From Auanema rhodensis (Eukaryota; Nematoda; Chromadorea; Rhabditida; Rhabditidae): a stretch of DNA of 64,000 nucleotides. Where the stretch lies: the NCBI GenBank assembly GCA_964057225.1, contig OZ059899.1, forward strand, positions 5,518,001 to 5,582,000, in the 5' to 3' direction. Positions 1 to 12,372 of this stretch are shown one piece after another. Numbering within the stretch: the stretch's first letter is position 1; each line of letters begins with the position of its first letter. The position numbers and the translations under genes were made by a program. The notes beneath the pieces were generated by a model. It saw only the letters and a program-made list of their open reading frames with translations, ran no database searches and had not been told where the DNA came from.

Positions 1-441
1 ATGCCCCACTCGCCTTTTGGTGGCCTGACAACAAGCGCCAATCCGTTCTCATTACGATCTTACCTCTTGTCCCAATTGGCGCTTGGTATAATTTAGTCAA
101 ATATTTCCTCCTTAAAACATTTAGATCATTCAAGTTTCCTACATTTAAACATTCAGGTTCAAAAGTTAAAGCATTCTAGCTTCATCTTGCAATTTAAGCC
201 CCCATTTTATGTTCTCAAGTACGCAATAAGCCGTTAGCCGTAACCCCGGGAAATTCCAATCAATTTTTTTCTTATTTCAAGTACGTAGTATGCACTTTAC
301 GTCACTTTCATTGATCTTGATTATTTTGCCACCTCAAATTATTCAGTCTTGTCTTATCGACTTTGTTGCATACTCCTTTCTCTTAGATTGTATTTTAATT
401 TTATGCTTATTACTCAAATTTCTTTTTAAGCTCTTTTAATA
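1..441. other. Upstream region of the aminotransferase gene
   Basis: No coding sequence is visible. It holds a GC-rich inverted repeat (32-85, listed separately) with CCAAT-type sequences, then T-rich DNA up to the start codon at 442. It probably contains the promoter and 5' untranslated region of the gene that follows. Confidence 0.4.
32..85. repeat. Perfect 11-bp GC-rich inverted repeat
   Basis: CAAGCGCCAAT at 32-42 is matched exactly by its reverse complement ATTGGCGCTTG at 75-85, with a 32-nt loop. The right arm overlaps the palindrome CCAATTGG (72-79). Such arms are improbable by chance in DNA this AT-rich. It could be paired NF-Y/CCAAT-like sites, the stem of a structured RNA, or the end of a small transposon; the sequence alone does not decide. 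Confidence 0.5.
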
Positions 442-2210
442 ATGATTGGTCGGTTTCTCTGTCGCCCTCTGGAAGCTTGCAAGCAAGCAATTCGTAGTGG
501 ATCAATTTCCTCACGGTAAGCTGAAACCGGAAACAGTAATAATTTTTTCTTTAGTAGTCAGGATAGTGCTCTACCATGGAGTCCATCTGGGGATCCACAC
601 ACTTCCTTCTACGCAAGTGACTTGTTAATTACCCCCGTTAACGAGAAGAAGATGAAGCCTACAGATGTATGCTTTGTACTTCCGTTTTTTTCTTTATTTA
701 TGAATTCCTAGAATGACAATCTCGGTTTTGGCTTACTTTTTGCCGATTATATGTTGGATATTGACTGGAACTCCAAGTCTGGTTGGACTCGTCCCCATAT
801 TAAGAAAATGGAAAATCTTTCCATTCACCCTGCTGCGAAGGTATTTTTTCTAATTTGCGTATCTGAAATACAATTATTTATAGTCACTTCACTATGCTGC
901 CCAGCTCTTTGAAGGAATGAAGGCATACAGAGGTGTTGACGGAAGAGTTCGCCTGTTCCGACCAGACTTGAATATGGCTCGTATGAGAAGATCTGCTGCA
1001 CGGTGTGCTCTTCCCGACTTCAATGGTGACCAATTAATTGATATTATTGTTGAATTGGTAATTTTCCATAGTAATATTTGTATTATATATTTCCGAACAG
1101 GTACGACAAGATCTGGACTGGGTTCCATACTCTGAAGTTGGATCTCTCTACATTCGTCCTACATTGATTGGAACTGATTCTACTCTTGGTGTAGCTCAAT
1201 CCTTAGATGCCAAGTTATTTGTTTTAACAGGACCTGTTGGAGGCTATTTCGGAAAAGGAAATCAGGTATATTCAAATTTCTACTTCTATAAAGTATAATA
1301 AATAATTTTAGGCAGTCACTCTTCTTGCTGATTCCAAATGTATCCGTGCTTGGCCCGGAGGTGTTGGACAATACAAAATGGGATGCAACTACGCTCCTAC
1401 TGTGAGAGTATCTGCCAATGCTTTAAATAAAGGCTGTCAGCAAGTTTTATGGCTTAGCGAAGAAGAGCAATGGGTATACATTTGCTAAAATAAAAAAAAA
1501 GTTATTATTTAAAATTAGGTAACCGAGGCAGGAACTATGAATATATTTATGTTCTGGCGTAATGAGCAGGGAGAGAATGAATTGGTCACCCCATCCCTCA
1601 AGAGCGGTTTGATTTTCTTTTCTGCGCACTATTAAAATATATCTTTTTAGGTGCCATTCTTCCCGGTGTAACTCGCCAGTCCCTTTTGGATTTATCCAGA
1701 CAATGGGGTGAATTCCAAGTTGTCGAAAAAGATTTCACTATTAAGCAATTGAAACAGGCTGCTAAGGAAAATCGGGTAAGAAATGCTCTACTGCTATTGA
1801 CAGCTGATATCTGTCTCGAGTTAATTATTTAATTTTAAGGTATTTGAATTCTTCGGATGTGGTACAGCTGCTGTTGTAACACCCGTGGAAGGTATTTTAT
1901 ATGTTAACCATGAAACTCAACAAGAAGAAAGAATCTCTATCCCAACTATGAGTAGTCCATATGGAATAATGAAGAGGTATGTTAAATAAGTGTTAATGAT
2001 TATAGTATAGTAAATAATATGTATCATGCCATTTCACATGGCGTGACTCATGAACCTAGAATGACCCCCAAAGTTTAAAGATATTCACAATTTCCCGCGC
2101 TGATTGACGATAGGCACGCCTAATGTTTTTATTTTAGGCTCTACCAAGAGGTCATCGATATTCAGTACGGTCGTTCAGAGCAGCCTGGATGGACGCGCGA
2201 AGTTTCCTAG
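442..2210 (+). CDS. bcat-1: Branched-chain amino acid aminotransferase, probably mitochondrial
   Basis: PLP enzyme that reversibly moves the amino group of leucine, isoleucine or valine to 2-oxoglutarate. Ten exons give about 412 residues: 442-515, 555-666, 712-840, 884-1057, 1101-1265, 1312-1473, 1519-1606, 1651-1775, 1840-1976 and 2138-2210. All are phase-consistent. The fold-type IV aminotransferase sequence is clear throughout: [27 protein letters not shown], the [12 protein letters not shown] block with the PLP lysine, VTEAGTMN, and GILPGVTR-like and FGCGTAAVV blocks near the end. Length matches the animal enzyme. The N-terminus ([20 protein letters not shown]) is rich in Arg/Lys and lacks acidic residues apart from one Glu, as expected of a mitochondrial presequence. 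The last intron (161 nt) is longer than the others and contains TGACTCA, an AP-1-like site. Identity is secure; the mitochondrial location is inferred. Confidence 0.95.
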
Positions 2211-2562
2211 ATTCATATTTATAAGAAGTTTTAAAAAAATTACGGACATATTAGAATTCTAGTTTCGTGTTTGTACCTCCTTGAACTGACGGTTTAACCG
2301 ATCGACACTTGCACACTTGCTTTCCATATTTGAATTCTCTCAATTTCCTCTAATCGTCTCGCATTTTATGATGATTCGTTTTTATCGAATAATATATATA
2401 CATACATACATATATATATATCTATATATATATAATAATATTTCGTGTTGTTTGACTTATGCACTTGTAAGCATGCTTTTATGCAGAATATATATTTTTA
2501 GAGATTTTTGTTTATGTTTATTTGTAGAAATAGAAAAATTTAGGTACAAATCTGAGAAAATT

Positions 2563-2615
2563 ATGGTTTCCGAAATTGAACAAAATGATCAACTTACGGA
2601 TGTAGCAAAAGATAG
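2563..2615 (+). other. Candidate alternative first coding exon of pcyt-1 (a)
   Basis: ATG-led open frame reading MVSEIEQNDQLTDVAKD and ending at the donor AG|GTAGGC, in phase 2. If joined to the acceptor at 3560 (ATTATAG|TGCAATG) it enters the CCT frame exactly. This rests on frame only; a short open frame can arise by chance. Confidence 0.25.
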
Positions 2616-2860
2616 GTAGGCAGAATGTTTATAATTGTGTTTCGAAAACTAAACTGCGCCATCGACGTAAATATTTTGGTAGCAACTGGGGCAAATCGAT
2701 GTCAGTTTTGACACTGGAGAGTGAAGAGAAACAGAGTGTAGAGAATGAGAAAGAACAGCGGGCGTACGTGTTAGATGTTCCATTCTTAACCGATTCCTGA
2801 TGTGAGCTTCTTTCCACGACGTGTGTGAGTCATTTTCTTCTGCCTCAACAAGTTCTTGTT

Positions 2861-2946
2861 ATGGCTGATGAATCAGAATCAACAAGATGTTCATCATCGA
2901 TCTTGACGCTTCCACCTGCTTCTTCAATCGTCAACAACGACCAAAG
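2861..2946 (+). other. Candidate alternative first coding exon of pcyt-1 (b)
   Basis: ATG-led open frame beginning MADESESTRCSSSILTLPP and ending at AAAG|GTGAAC, also in phase 2. It is therefore compatible with the same acceptor at 3560. The Ser-rich composition would suit a CCT N-terminal tail. Not proven; transcript evidence would decide. Confidence 0.3.
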
Positions 2947-3564
2947 GTGAACCGTTGTTTCTTTCAAATATACTTTTGTTCAACAGAAAAATATAATATA
3001 ACTGATCCTTTCCACGTAGTGTTCAAATGTTTCTAATTGTGCACACGTTTCGGTTATCACACAGCGATAGATTATCATGACTGATGTAAGAAGGATGTGT
3101 CCTTTGCCCTCCAACGAGTGGTGGCGCCACATCGACCTTTCTTTTAACTATTTCTTCCGCAACAAAGGCTTCATGGTTTTTGTGTATTTTACCGCTTAAA
3201 AATAACTGTTTACTTTTCATATGGCAGGGCTTCGATCGCGTTCATATGCGCCAAGCTTTTGATTAGCCTCTTTTATTTAATGCACGGTTCTTTTTTAACG
3301 CCTACAAAAGCTTTAAATATTTTTTCCATTAAGCTTTTAACTTTTGTTTAATATGAAATACATTACTGCTGATAGCCCCCTCGTTTATCTATTATACGGT
3401 CACTGTTTCATCTTCTGATATCGCTTGCAGTTCTCTTAAAGTCGTGGAAATGTCGCGTCATCTTAAAATCATGCCACTTTTCACTAGCATGGTATATTAT
3501 GTTCCTAATTGATCCATTTCTTTTATTTCATCATCCCTCTTTTTAATCAGAATATTATAGTGCA

Positions 3565-4934
<1,370 letters not shown>

Positions 4935-5364
4935 TTTAATTTTATGTCAACATTGTATATGTATCGCTAGAATGTAGTTTTAATTAATATATAAGAATTT
5001 TAAGCATTTCATCTTGCATTAAAAAACGTTTAACACTTTTATTGCCATTTTACTTCACTTTTAATTAACTAAATCTTTCAAATTGGTTTAAAGCCTTTAG
5101 TTTCTTCTTCTTACTCATGTAAACTATTCTCTCGTTTTTCTTCCACTAATATATAATGTTATAATATTGTATTCATTACCATATGGCTTTTAGGTAATCA
5201 GTTTTGCCAAAACCACTTTTCTCAGTATTATAATGTCAGAATATAGAGGTCTAGTCTTGTCATAATCAATAAAACTTTTTCAATACAGTGCAATTATATT
5301 TGAAGTTCTGTCTTTCCAAATATATTTATTTGTAGTGAGCTGATTTTGTACTGTTCAGTTCAGA
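4935..5364. other. Short pcyt-1/smg-4 intergenic region, operon-like
   Basis: AT-rich, no gene. An AATAAA polyadenylation signal lies at 5268-5273. Less than 100 bp later the sequence GTTCAGTTCAG sits immediately before the smg-4 ATG. Poly(A) signal followed closely by a splice acceptor is the layout of downstream genes in trans-spliced operons. This is an inference; a separate promoter is equally possible. Confidence 0.4.
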
Positions 5365-7228
5365 ATGAGTGCAAATGAAGAACCAAAAGATAAAGCTAAA
5401 CGAAAAAAACCTATAAAGGTTAGAATCAAGGATTTGTGTACAAAAATTTGAATTGAAATTTTTTTTAGATAGTTGTTAGAAGATTACCACCTTATCTGAC
5501 ATTAGAGGAGTTCAAAGTTCAAATTGAACCACTTCCTCCAGTTGATCATATCTCCTTTATTACTGCTGACTTATCGTACAGCTATTTGATAATTTTGAAA
5601 CATTAGTTTCATTTTTTAGATTCGAGCCGCATGCATTTTCTCGTTGTTATTTGGTATTTTCGTCAGATGACGATGTAATTGACTTTAGTAATAGGTTCAA
5701 TCGCTATGTTTTCGTTGATAGTAAAGGTCATTTTTCAAATTTTTTTAGGATTAATTTTTTATCAAATTTAGGGTATGAATCATCAGCTATTGTTGAGTTA
5801 TCATTATTTGGAAAAATTCCTAGAACACATCCAGAAGATGCTAAACTTGATTGTTATTGTGGGCAAGTCGAACAAGGTTTAATAAGCACAAAGTTCTTGT
5901 AGTATTAAATGATTTCAGAAGTTGAATATAAACAGTTTCTGGATGAGATTGAAAATAGCCGTAACCTTACTTATCTTTCTTTAGAGGAACAAGTACGAGC
6001 TGTTCAACAGAAAGATGAAGGCTCTAAAAGTTATTTGTTTCGTTATTTCTTTATTTTTATTATTTTTTTAGATGGTACTTTCCAACAAACTCCTCTGACA
6101 CAATATTTATTCAAGAAAAACGAGGACAGATTTAAAAAATTGGAGGTATTTTCACTAGTGTTTCTCTATTTCAAATGCTGAATTCAAGGAGCGTAAGAAA
6201 CATAGGCACGATGAGAAAAAGCGTCGTAAAGACAGGAGAACTGAAGAGGATACTAGCAAAAAAACATCTCCACAAACTTCAGCTACGTCATATCATTCAA
6301 AAGGTTAGTTATGCCCGAACGCTCCTTATATATTTTTAACAAACGCAATTTCATGCTCAAATCTTTCAGTTTCGAACTCGAAAAAGAAGAGTGAAAAGCC
6401 TGAACACTTCAGGTTGTTTTAAGGTAATGATGAAATCTTATTATTATTTTATAGAGGCAATAAGCTATCAAAAAAAGAAGAAAATGATAAATATGTTCTG
6501 GAAGTGAAGCCAAAAGATGATGAAAAGAGTGATACACGCAAAAAAGATGATCATTCCACATTTTCTACGTGAGTATTATTCTTATATGTGTGACGCAGTA
6601 CAGTCTTTTATCAAAAATTGTTTGAGTTTCTTTTTCCAGGACAACACATCGAGATGTTCCTGTAGACGATGATAAGGGCAGCAGACACAAGAAAGAGCAT
6701 TCTCACTTTACTAAGTATGTTTACTGCCATCTTTGTCTTTGACATTGACTCATATCATGCTTTGTTTAAATTTTCCTTTCTTCCAGTAAAGCATATCGCG
6801 ATCCTGCTCCAGAATCAACAGATGATAAAAGTGATAGACCAAAAAAAGAATATTCAAAGTAAGATTGATATTTAGTTTCTGTTTATGATGTAGTATTTAA
6901 TATATAAAGACTAATCATGAAGCATACGATGGTTGCAATTTCAGGCTTTACAGGAAAGGGGTTGCGCCAGGTTTCGAAGGCGCTCCTAATTATAGTTACT
7001 CCAATTGGAATAGTAACCGTATAACAGCCGTTAGCAAAGATCCCTCAGAAAAAAAGAAAAACAAGGTTAGGATTTATTTTTCGTAGTTCTTGATAGAAGT
7101 TAACGTCCATAATATATTTATAGTTTAAGGCCCGTCCCGATAGAGAGATTTACAGGCCAGGGCAAAGATCACACAGGGCTACTGGTGCTCGTAGTGGTAC
7201 AGAAGGCGGTGAAGCTCAACAACAATAG
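5365..7228 (+). CDS. smg-4: UPF3 / SMG-4, nonsense-mediated mRNA decay factor
   Basis: UPF3 links the exon junction complex to UPF2 during nonsense-mediated decay. After a short basic N-terminus (KAKRKKPIK) comes the RNP-like domain: IVVRRLPPYLTLEEFKVQIE, then YLVFSSDDDVIDFSNRFNRY, VFVDSKG and AIVELSLFGKIPR. This corresponds to the UPF2-binding RRM of UPF3. The middle is a long Lys/Arg/Glu/Asp-rich low-complexity region spread over several small exons. Near the C-terminus ARPDREIYRPGQRSHRA matches the exon-junction-complex binding motif of UPF3B (pattern RPxxxxYxPGxRS). Eleven or so exons are needed, joined by short introns; I read roughly 380 residues. The start codon directly follows a CAG. 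Identity is secure; exact boundaries of the small central exons (6300-6960) are less so. Confidence 0.93.
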
Positions 7229-9904
7229 CTGTCCAAGAATGTGTTAAATCAACTCAAAGCGTTTACCTTTACTCTAGGTTATCCAGAATCAAAACCACGA
7301 GTGCTCAAATGCTATTCTGATTGATTTGTCTGTTATATACGGATAAACGCAGATGAAGAGCTGGATGTTTACCTTATGTTAAAATCTTTTATTTGATTCA
7401 TGCCTAGAAGTATCATATCTCAAGAAAAAGTGGATGAAAATCATTATCACATCAGATTTTTCTAAATAAATTGTTACGATTCTCTATTATTCATATTATG
7501 AAAAGTTATTGACTTGAAGTTGTCGGAAAAACATTTCAAAGAAATGCCGCACGAGGCAACTCAAAGCTTTATACTTGAGCTTTATACTTCTCTTCTGTCA
7601 CATCAGTATCCTTGACAAGTGACCTCGAGAGGAGGAGATATGACTGAGTGTTATATGCCGTCTTTCACTTCATTTTCTTTGGTTTGCTAAGTTCTAAATT
7701 TTCTTGGGTATTCAATTTTTTTCAATAAAGTAGATGTAAGTTTTGTTTATTGCTTCTCGTTTATCCTTAAGTTTATATTGTCTCAGAGTTGTTCATACAA
7801 AAGAATTATGCTCGAAACATTGTCTTCATCGTCTCTTCGGTTTCTAAATGGAAGAGGTTCTATTCCTCAACAGAAGTTCGTACTCTAGATTGGATTTTTC
7901 TGAACACTTGTCAATCAAAAATTCTTTATCCGGAGAAACAGAATGTGGAGTATTTCGAATAAAATGCGAACGTGAAAGAAAATGTTTTATAAGTTTCAAA
8001 AGTTTTTTTAGAATTTATCGAACAAATAACATAATTTCTTCAAACATGATCATTTTATGCATATCTATTTGTCTATTTCAGTTCTCTGGATATGAACAGC
8101 AGGCAACAACGTGCAAAACTTAATGTAAGCTTTCCTTTTTCCATTTTAAAATTATATTTATCTCATCTTGATGCTGCAAATGTGTACATTTCCATAAATA
8201 TTACTTCTGTTTCACTTTATTTCCCTCTGGCTGTCGCTATATTACTGAGTTCTAAGTACACTTCAATTCTCATGACCAATCTATTCTGAGGTTTCGATCA
8301 GTTATTATGCTTCCATATAAGAAATTCTACCAAGAGCTCTTTCCGGCTCTTTTATTCCCTTCTACTTTCCCATTACCGAATTGGAGATTGAGAGTTGAGA
8401 TTCCTTCATTATCTGAGAGCTATAGTTCCGGATAGCAGCTTTCATCAACCTCTGCCTAATGAACCACCTCGAAGTGAGTATAGTTGATAGGACGAGTATA
8501 TACAGTGATGACGTAAGTATTTTTTTCTTTCAAGATTCATAATTGGTTCATTTTGTTTAAATACAAAATCATACAACCATTCAGTTCAGTTTGCAAAGTT
8601 TAAAATGAATTATTTTATTGACTTCATTCTTTCATAAAACCATAAATAACCGTTGATCATTACACTAAATCAAAATGTTCTCTAGATTTACATATATAGA
8701 TATAGAAAGCTATTCATGTACTGGATATCATACAATGATTTCAATTCCATAGAGAATATATATAGATATTGATGTCATTAATCATTCTGACAGTAGAATG
8801 TTGAATTACTGTTCCATCTGCTATAGTTTGCAGAATTTATGTTAAGTTATTGTAATTGAATCATTTGTCATATTCTTTATTTTAAATTTCTACATTATTT
8901 TATCTCATTAATTGTATAAAATTATTTTTTTTTTTGAATTAAATTATAAATAATTAGAGAAGAATATAAGACTTTAGTTTATTCCATCATTTCAAAATAA
9001 GTAAATAATAGTTCCAATATTCTAAGATAGAGAGAAAGAGAGGGAGAACGAGAGAAAAATGGACAGGAGATAAATATTATACGCAGCAGCATCGAACCGT
9101 CAATTCATCACCTGTGTAATGAAACTGGTCAATGTTGGTCTCCCGTTCACTTATCTTGTCCTCATCTTCTCTTCCAATCTTGGCTGCTTAACTACTGCTT
9201 TACTAAGCTTTATTTTTCTTTTGTCATTCCAGCAGTAGTTTTTCTCATTCTAATGGCATAAGCTTTCACTTGGTCAAACTGAAAAAAAGCAATTTACATT
9301 CATATTTCTTCATACCTATACATACATACTCATATATCTCAAACAAGACTTAAGGCGGAGTTTCATATGTTACGTTGGCTACTCAATGCTATCCAAGCAA
9401 GCTTACATCAACAGTTGTTGAGAAATAAGAAAATGTTTTATCATTTGATATTCCTTTCAATTCTTGATTCAATTTGCTTAATCCAATTATAATTTTTTTC
9501 ATTCATAGCCTTCATAATTTTGAATTTTTTGCATTTTTTTTTGAAAAAATTTCAATTTTTGGTTAATTTTTGGTTATTCTTTGAGATCTTGAATCTTTCT
9601 CGAGTTTCAAAATAGAATAAATAAAAGATTAAGAAACTGTTAAACAAAATTTTAGAAGAAAGTACATGCATTTTGACTAATTGATTATATTATTCTATTA
9701 TCTCTTTCTTTTTCTGAAATATATTTATATTTATGAATATTCTATATATTTATTTAACCAAACTTATTTTTTTTTCAAAATATTCAATATATTCAACTAT
9801 GACTTTGACTTTGTTCTAACTTTTGCTCTTTGTTTCAGAACAAATCAGATTATGTTCATTTAACAGACAAAATTTAAATCTTTGCAAAAATATCTTGAAA
9901 AAAG
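7229..9904. other. Intergenic region with probable 5' UTR exon of the stomatin gene
   Basis: An AATAAA signal near 7465 probably ends smg-4. The sequence 8320-8512 is of normal complexity and ends with a perfect donor, GATGAC|GTAAGT (GT at 8513). A good acceptor (TTTGTTTCAG) ends at about 9838, just upstream of the stomatin start, so 8512 to 9838 is a plausible 5' UTR intron. An open frame from 7848 (83 codons, beginning MEEVLFLNRSSYSRLDF) and a short one at 8092 (MNSRQQRAKLN before GTAAGC) have no recognised relatives. A more complex island lies at about 9080-9420 and contains GGCGGAGTTTC (9354-9364). The rest is AT-rich. Confidence 0.4.
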
Positions 9905-12038
9905 ATGAATGTGAGTCAATTGTCGGCCACTGAACGCCGAAATCGGTTGATGAGACGAATACATACGCTTCAATCAGAAGATGTATCAGCTTGCGGAAGT
10001 AGCTTGGAATTGGATTCAATACGTGACTCTATAGATGGTGAAATTTCTTTTCATATTTTCTTCATAGTTTTCATATTTGAAAATTTTGTTGAAAATATAT
10101 TCCTTCGTATAAGGATAGTATTTTGAAGGGCGAAGCAGCGATAGTGATCCAGCTTTTGAACATAAGCAATCTAATCCAGCATTTTTACGTGTACCTACAA
10201 TGCATGAACTTGGACTCGATTATGGAGAATCACGACCACATAAAAGGGTCTCTCAAAATAAAATTTTATTTCATTAAAATCAATATGATATGATGTGAAC
10301 GCATATATATCGCATTTTTGCTAGTTTTAAAGGTTAAATGTCATGTCGAACAGATAGTTTGACAAGAGTGATGCTAGTTAGATTTTAGCCACCTGTCCAT
10401 CCAATAACCCAGACATCTCAAACTTCAACTAAACAAGTTGTAACACATCAAGTATCTAATGACAAAGAACCTTATAAAAGCGTTTCCTTTTCTTTTTTTA
10501 ATAATTTATTTATGATAAATATTCCAAAAGCTAGAGAGAAAATTAATTATATTCTTTTTATACATTTTCAATAGTTATTTGAAATTATTTGAAGGATGCC
10601 ATTGAAAAAATTCCGATGCGTGCTCGCTCTCAAAGTTGGTTAATCCGAACACGACATCTTCTTCACGAAGAGAGGGTATGTTAAATCTTTTCTTTTTTTA
10701 AGTTATAATGTTTTTTTTATTTTTTAGCAAACTCCAGTCATAATATCTCGGTTAATGTTCATATTTTCACTCTGTTTAATTATATTATCATTTCCATTTA
10801 GTTTATGCTTTTGTTTAAAAATTATAAAGTAAGTTTATATATGATATAGATAATATAAATAATATTTTTTATTTTAAAGAGAATATCAAAGAGCTGTTAT
10901 ATTTCGACTAGGTCGCTTAATTCAATGTGGTACAAAAGGACCTGGATTATTTTTCTTACTTCCATGTATTGATACATGCAAAATTGTAAAGTCATATAAT
11001 TATATTTTTTTTAGAAAAAAAAGTATTTTTCAGGTTGATTTGAGAGTTTTATCTTTTGATGTTCCTCCACAAGAAATTTTAAGTCGTGATTCAGTAACAG
11101 TATGTGTAGAAGCTGTCATATTCTTTCGTGTATCAAATCCGGTAAGAAAAAATATTTTTAATACACACACACACATATATATAAGAAGAATATATATATT
11201 ATATAAAGATGACATAGTCATTGCGTGCAACATAAATATATTCATTTTATATTAAAAAATTGATTTATTTGACCTTTTCTTCAGGTAATATCTGTGACAA
11301 ATGTGAATGATGCCCAGTTTAGTACAAGACTTTTAGCTCAAACAACTCTTCGAAATGTTTTGGGAACTAAAACACTTAGTGAAATGCTAAGTGAAAGAGA
11401 TGCTATAGCAGCAGTTAGTTAGATGTTTATTACATTTTTTATAATTTTTTTCAAATTAAAAAAATATTTCAATTTATTTTTTCTTCTTAAATATACTTTA
11501 TTTATATATATTATAAGTTTAGATTACTGAAAAAGTATTGGATGAAGGAACTGATCCATGGGGAGTTAAAGTAGAACGTGTTGAAATTAGGGATATTCGT
11601 CTACCTCATATGTTAATGAGAAGTATGGCTGCAGAAGCTGAAGCTGTTCGAAATGCTAGAGCTGCTATGATAGCAGCTGAAGGAGAACGAAACGCCAGCA
11701 AGTATATAAAACATATTATGAGAATATAATATTTTGAATATAATTTTAGAAAATATAATGAAGCAGCAGAAATTATTTGTTCTAATTCAATGACAGTACA
11801 ACTACGATATCTTCAAACTCTTAATCGTGTTGCTAGAGAAAGGTATAATATATAATACATATAGTATAGAAAATATATTTTTCAAAAATTAAAATTTAAC
11901 TAATATATGATGTTTATTTAAATTATTTTTTATAGAAATAATACAATTGTTATACCATATCCAGCAGAATTAGCCAGACATTTCGTTCAGAAGTACGCAA
12001 CACCCAAACAATCAACAAAGAGCTTGAAATCAAAGTGA
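9905..12038 (+). CDS. Stomatin-family (PHB domain) membrane protein
   Basis: Integral monotopic protein of the stomatin/MEC-2 group; relatives bind cholesterol, oligomerise at the inner plasma membrane and modulate ion channels. Eleven exons give about 414 residues. The first ~140 residues are hydrophilic, Ser/Arg/Gln-rich and specific to this protein. Next comes the membrane hairpin (about 149-175, LMFIFSLCLIILSFPFS) with the conserved bending proline. Then the PHB domain: EYQRAVIFRLGRL, GPGLFFLLPCID, VSFDVPPQEILSRDSV-like, LLAQTTLRNVLGT, WGVKVERVEIRDIRLP and AAEAEAVRNARA. The end is LRYLQTLNRVARERNNTIV plus a basic tail. The start is supported by an in-frame TGA nine bases upstream. No SCP2 domain follows, so it is not an UNC-24 type. 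The orthologue within the family cannot be named from this reading. Confidence 0.93.
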
Positions 12039-12372
12039 AATCTTGTAGATAAAATGAATTATAATTTAATAAAAAATAAATTATTAATAAATATATTTGT
12101 ATATTTTATATAATATCTAAAATAAATTGTTATATTTCAATTAAAAGTAATAATCTAGTAAGATTTTCTTAATCCTTTTTTTCTTGAGTACACATCATCT
12201 TTTTATCCTGGTATTTGAGGTGTAACAGGTCGAATTTATTGATTTTCGATGTTTAGCCTCTTAAAATTGAAGTCACACGGCATCTTAGACTTTAGCGAAA
12301 AGCTTGATTGAAACAGTTTCTATGTTATTCAACTATATATTATTCTAACTATACTTTTTAAAAAAAGTAGAT
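12039..12372. other. Stomatin / F-box spacer
   Basis: About 330 bp. AATAAA-type signals occur right after the stomatin stop (about 12066-12080). No gene. The final part probably carries the 5' end of the next gene. Confidence 0.4.

Larger units (their letters stand above)
2211..3564. other. Spacer with possible alternative first exons of pcyt-1
   Basis: About 1.35 kb between the aminotransferase stop and the CCT start. Two short ATG-led open stretches are listed separately (2563-2615 and 2861-2946); each ends at a GT donor. A TA-rich simple stretch lies at about 2390-2435. Apart from these I see no gene. Confidence 0.4.

Noticed and set aside
7848-8123. 91-codon frame MEEVLFLNRSSYSRLDF as a separate gene or stomatin first exon
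   Set aside because: No donor in phase with the stomatin start, which has its own in-frame upstream stop; no relatives recognised.
9081-9150. Possible tRNA-like sequence (GAACCGTCAATTCATC)
   Set aside because: No cloverleaf arms could be paired and no A/B box pair is present.
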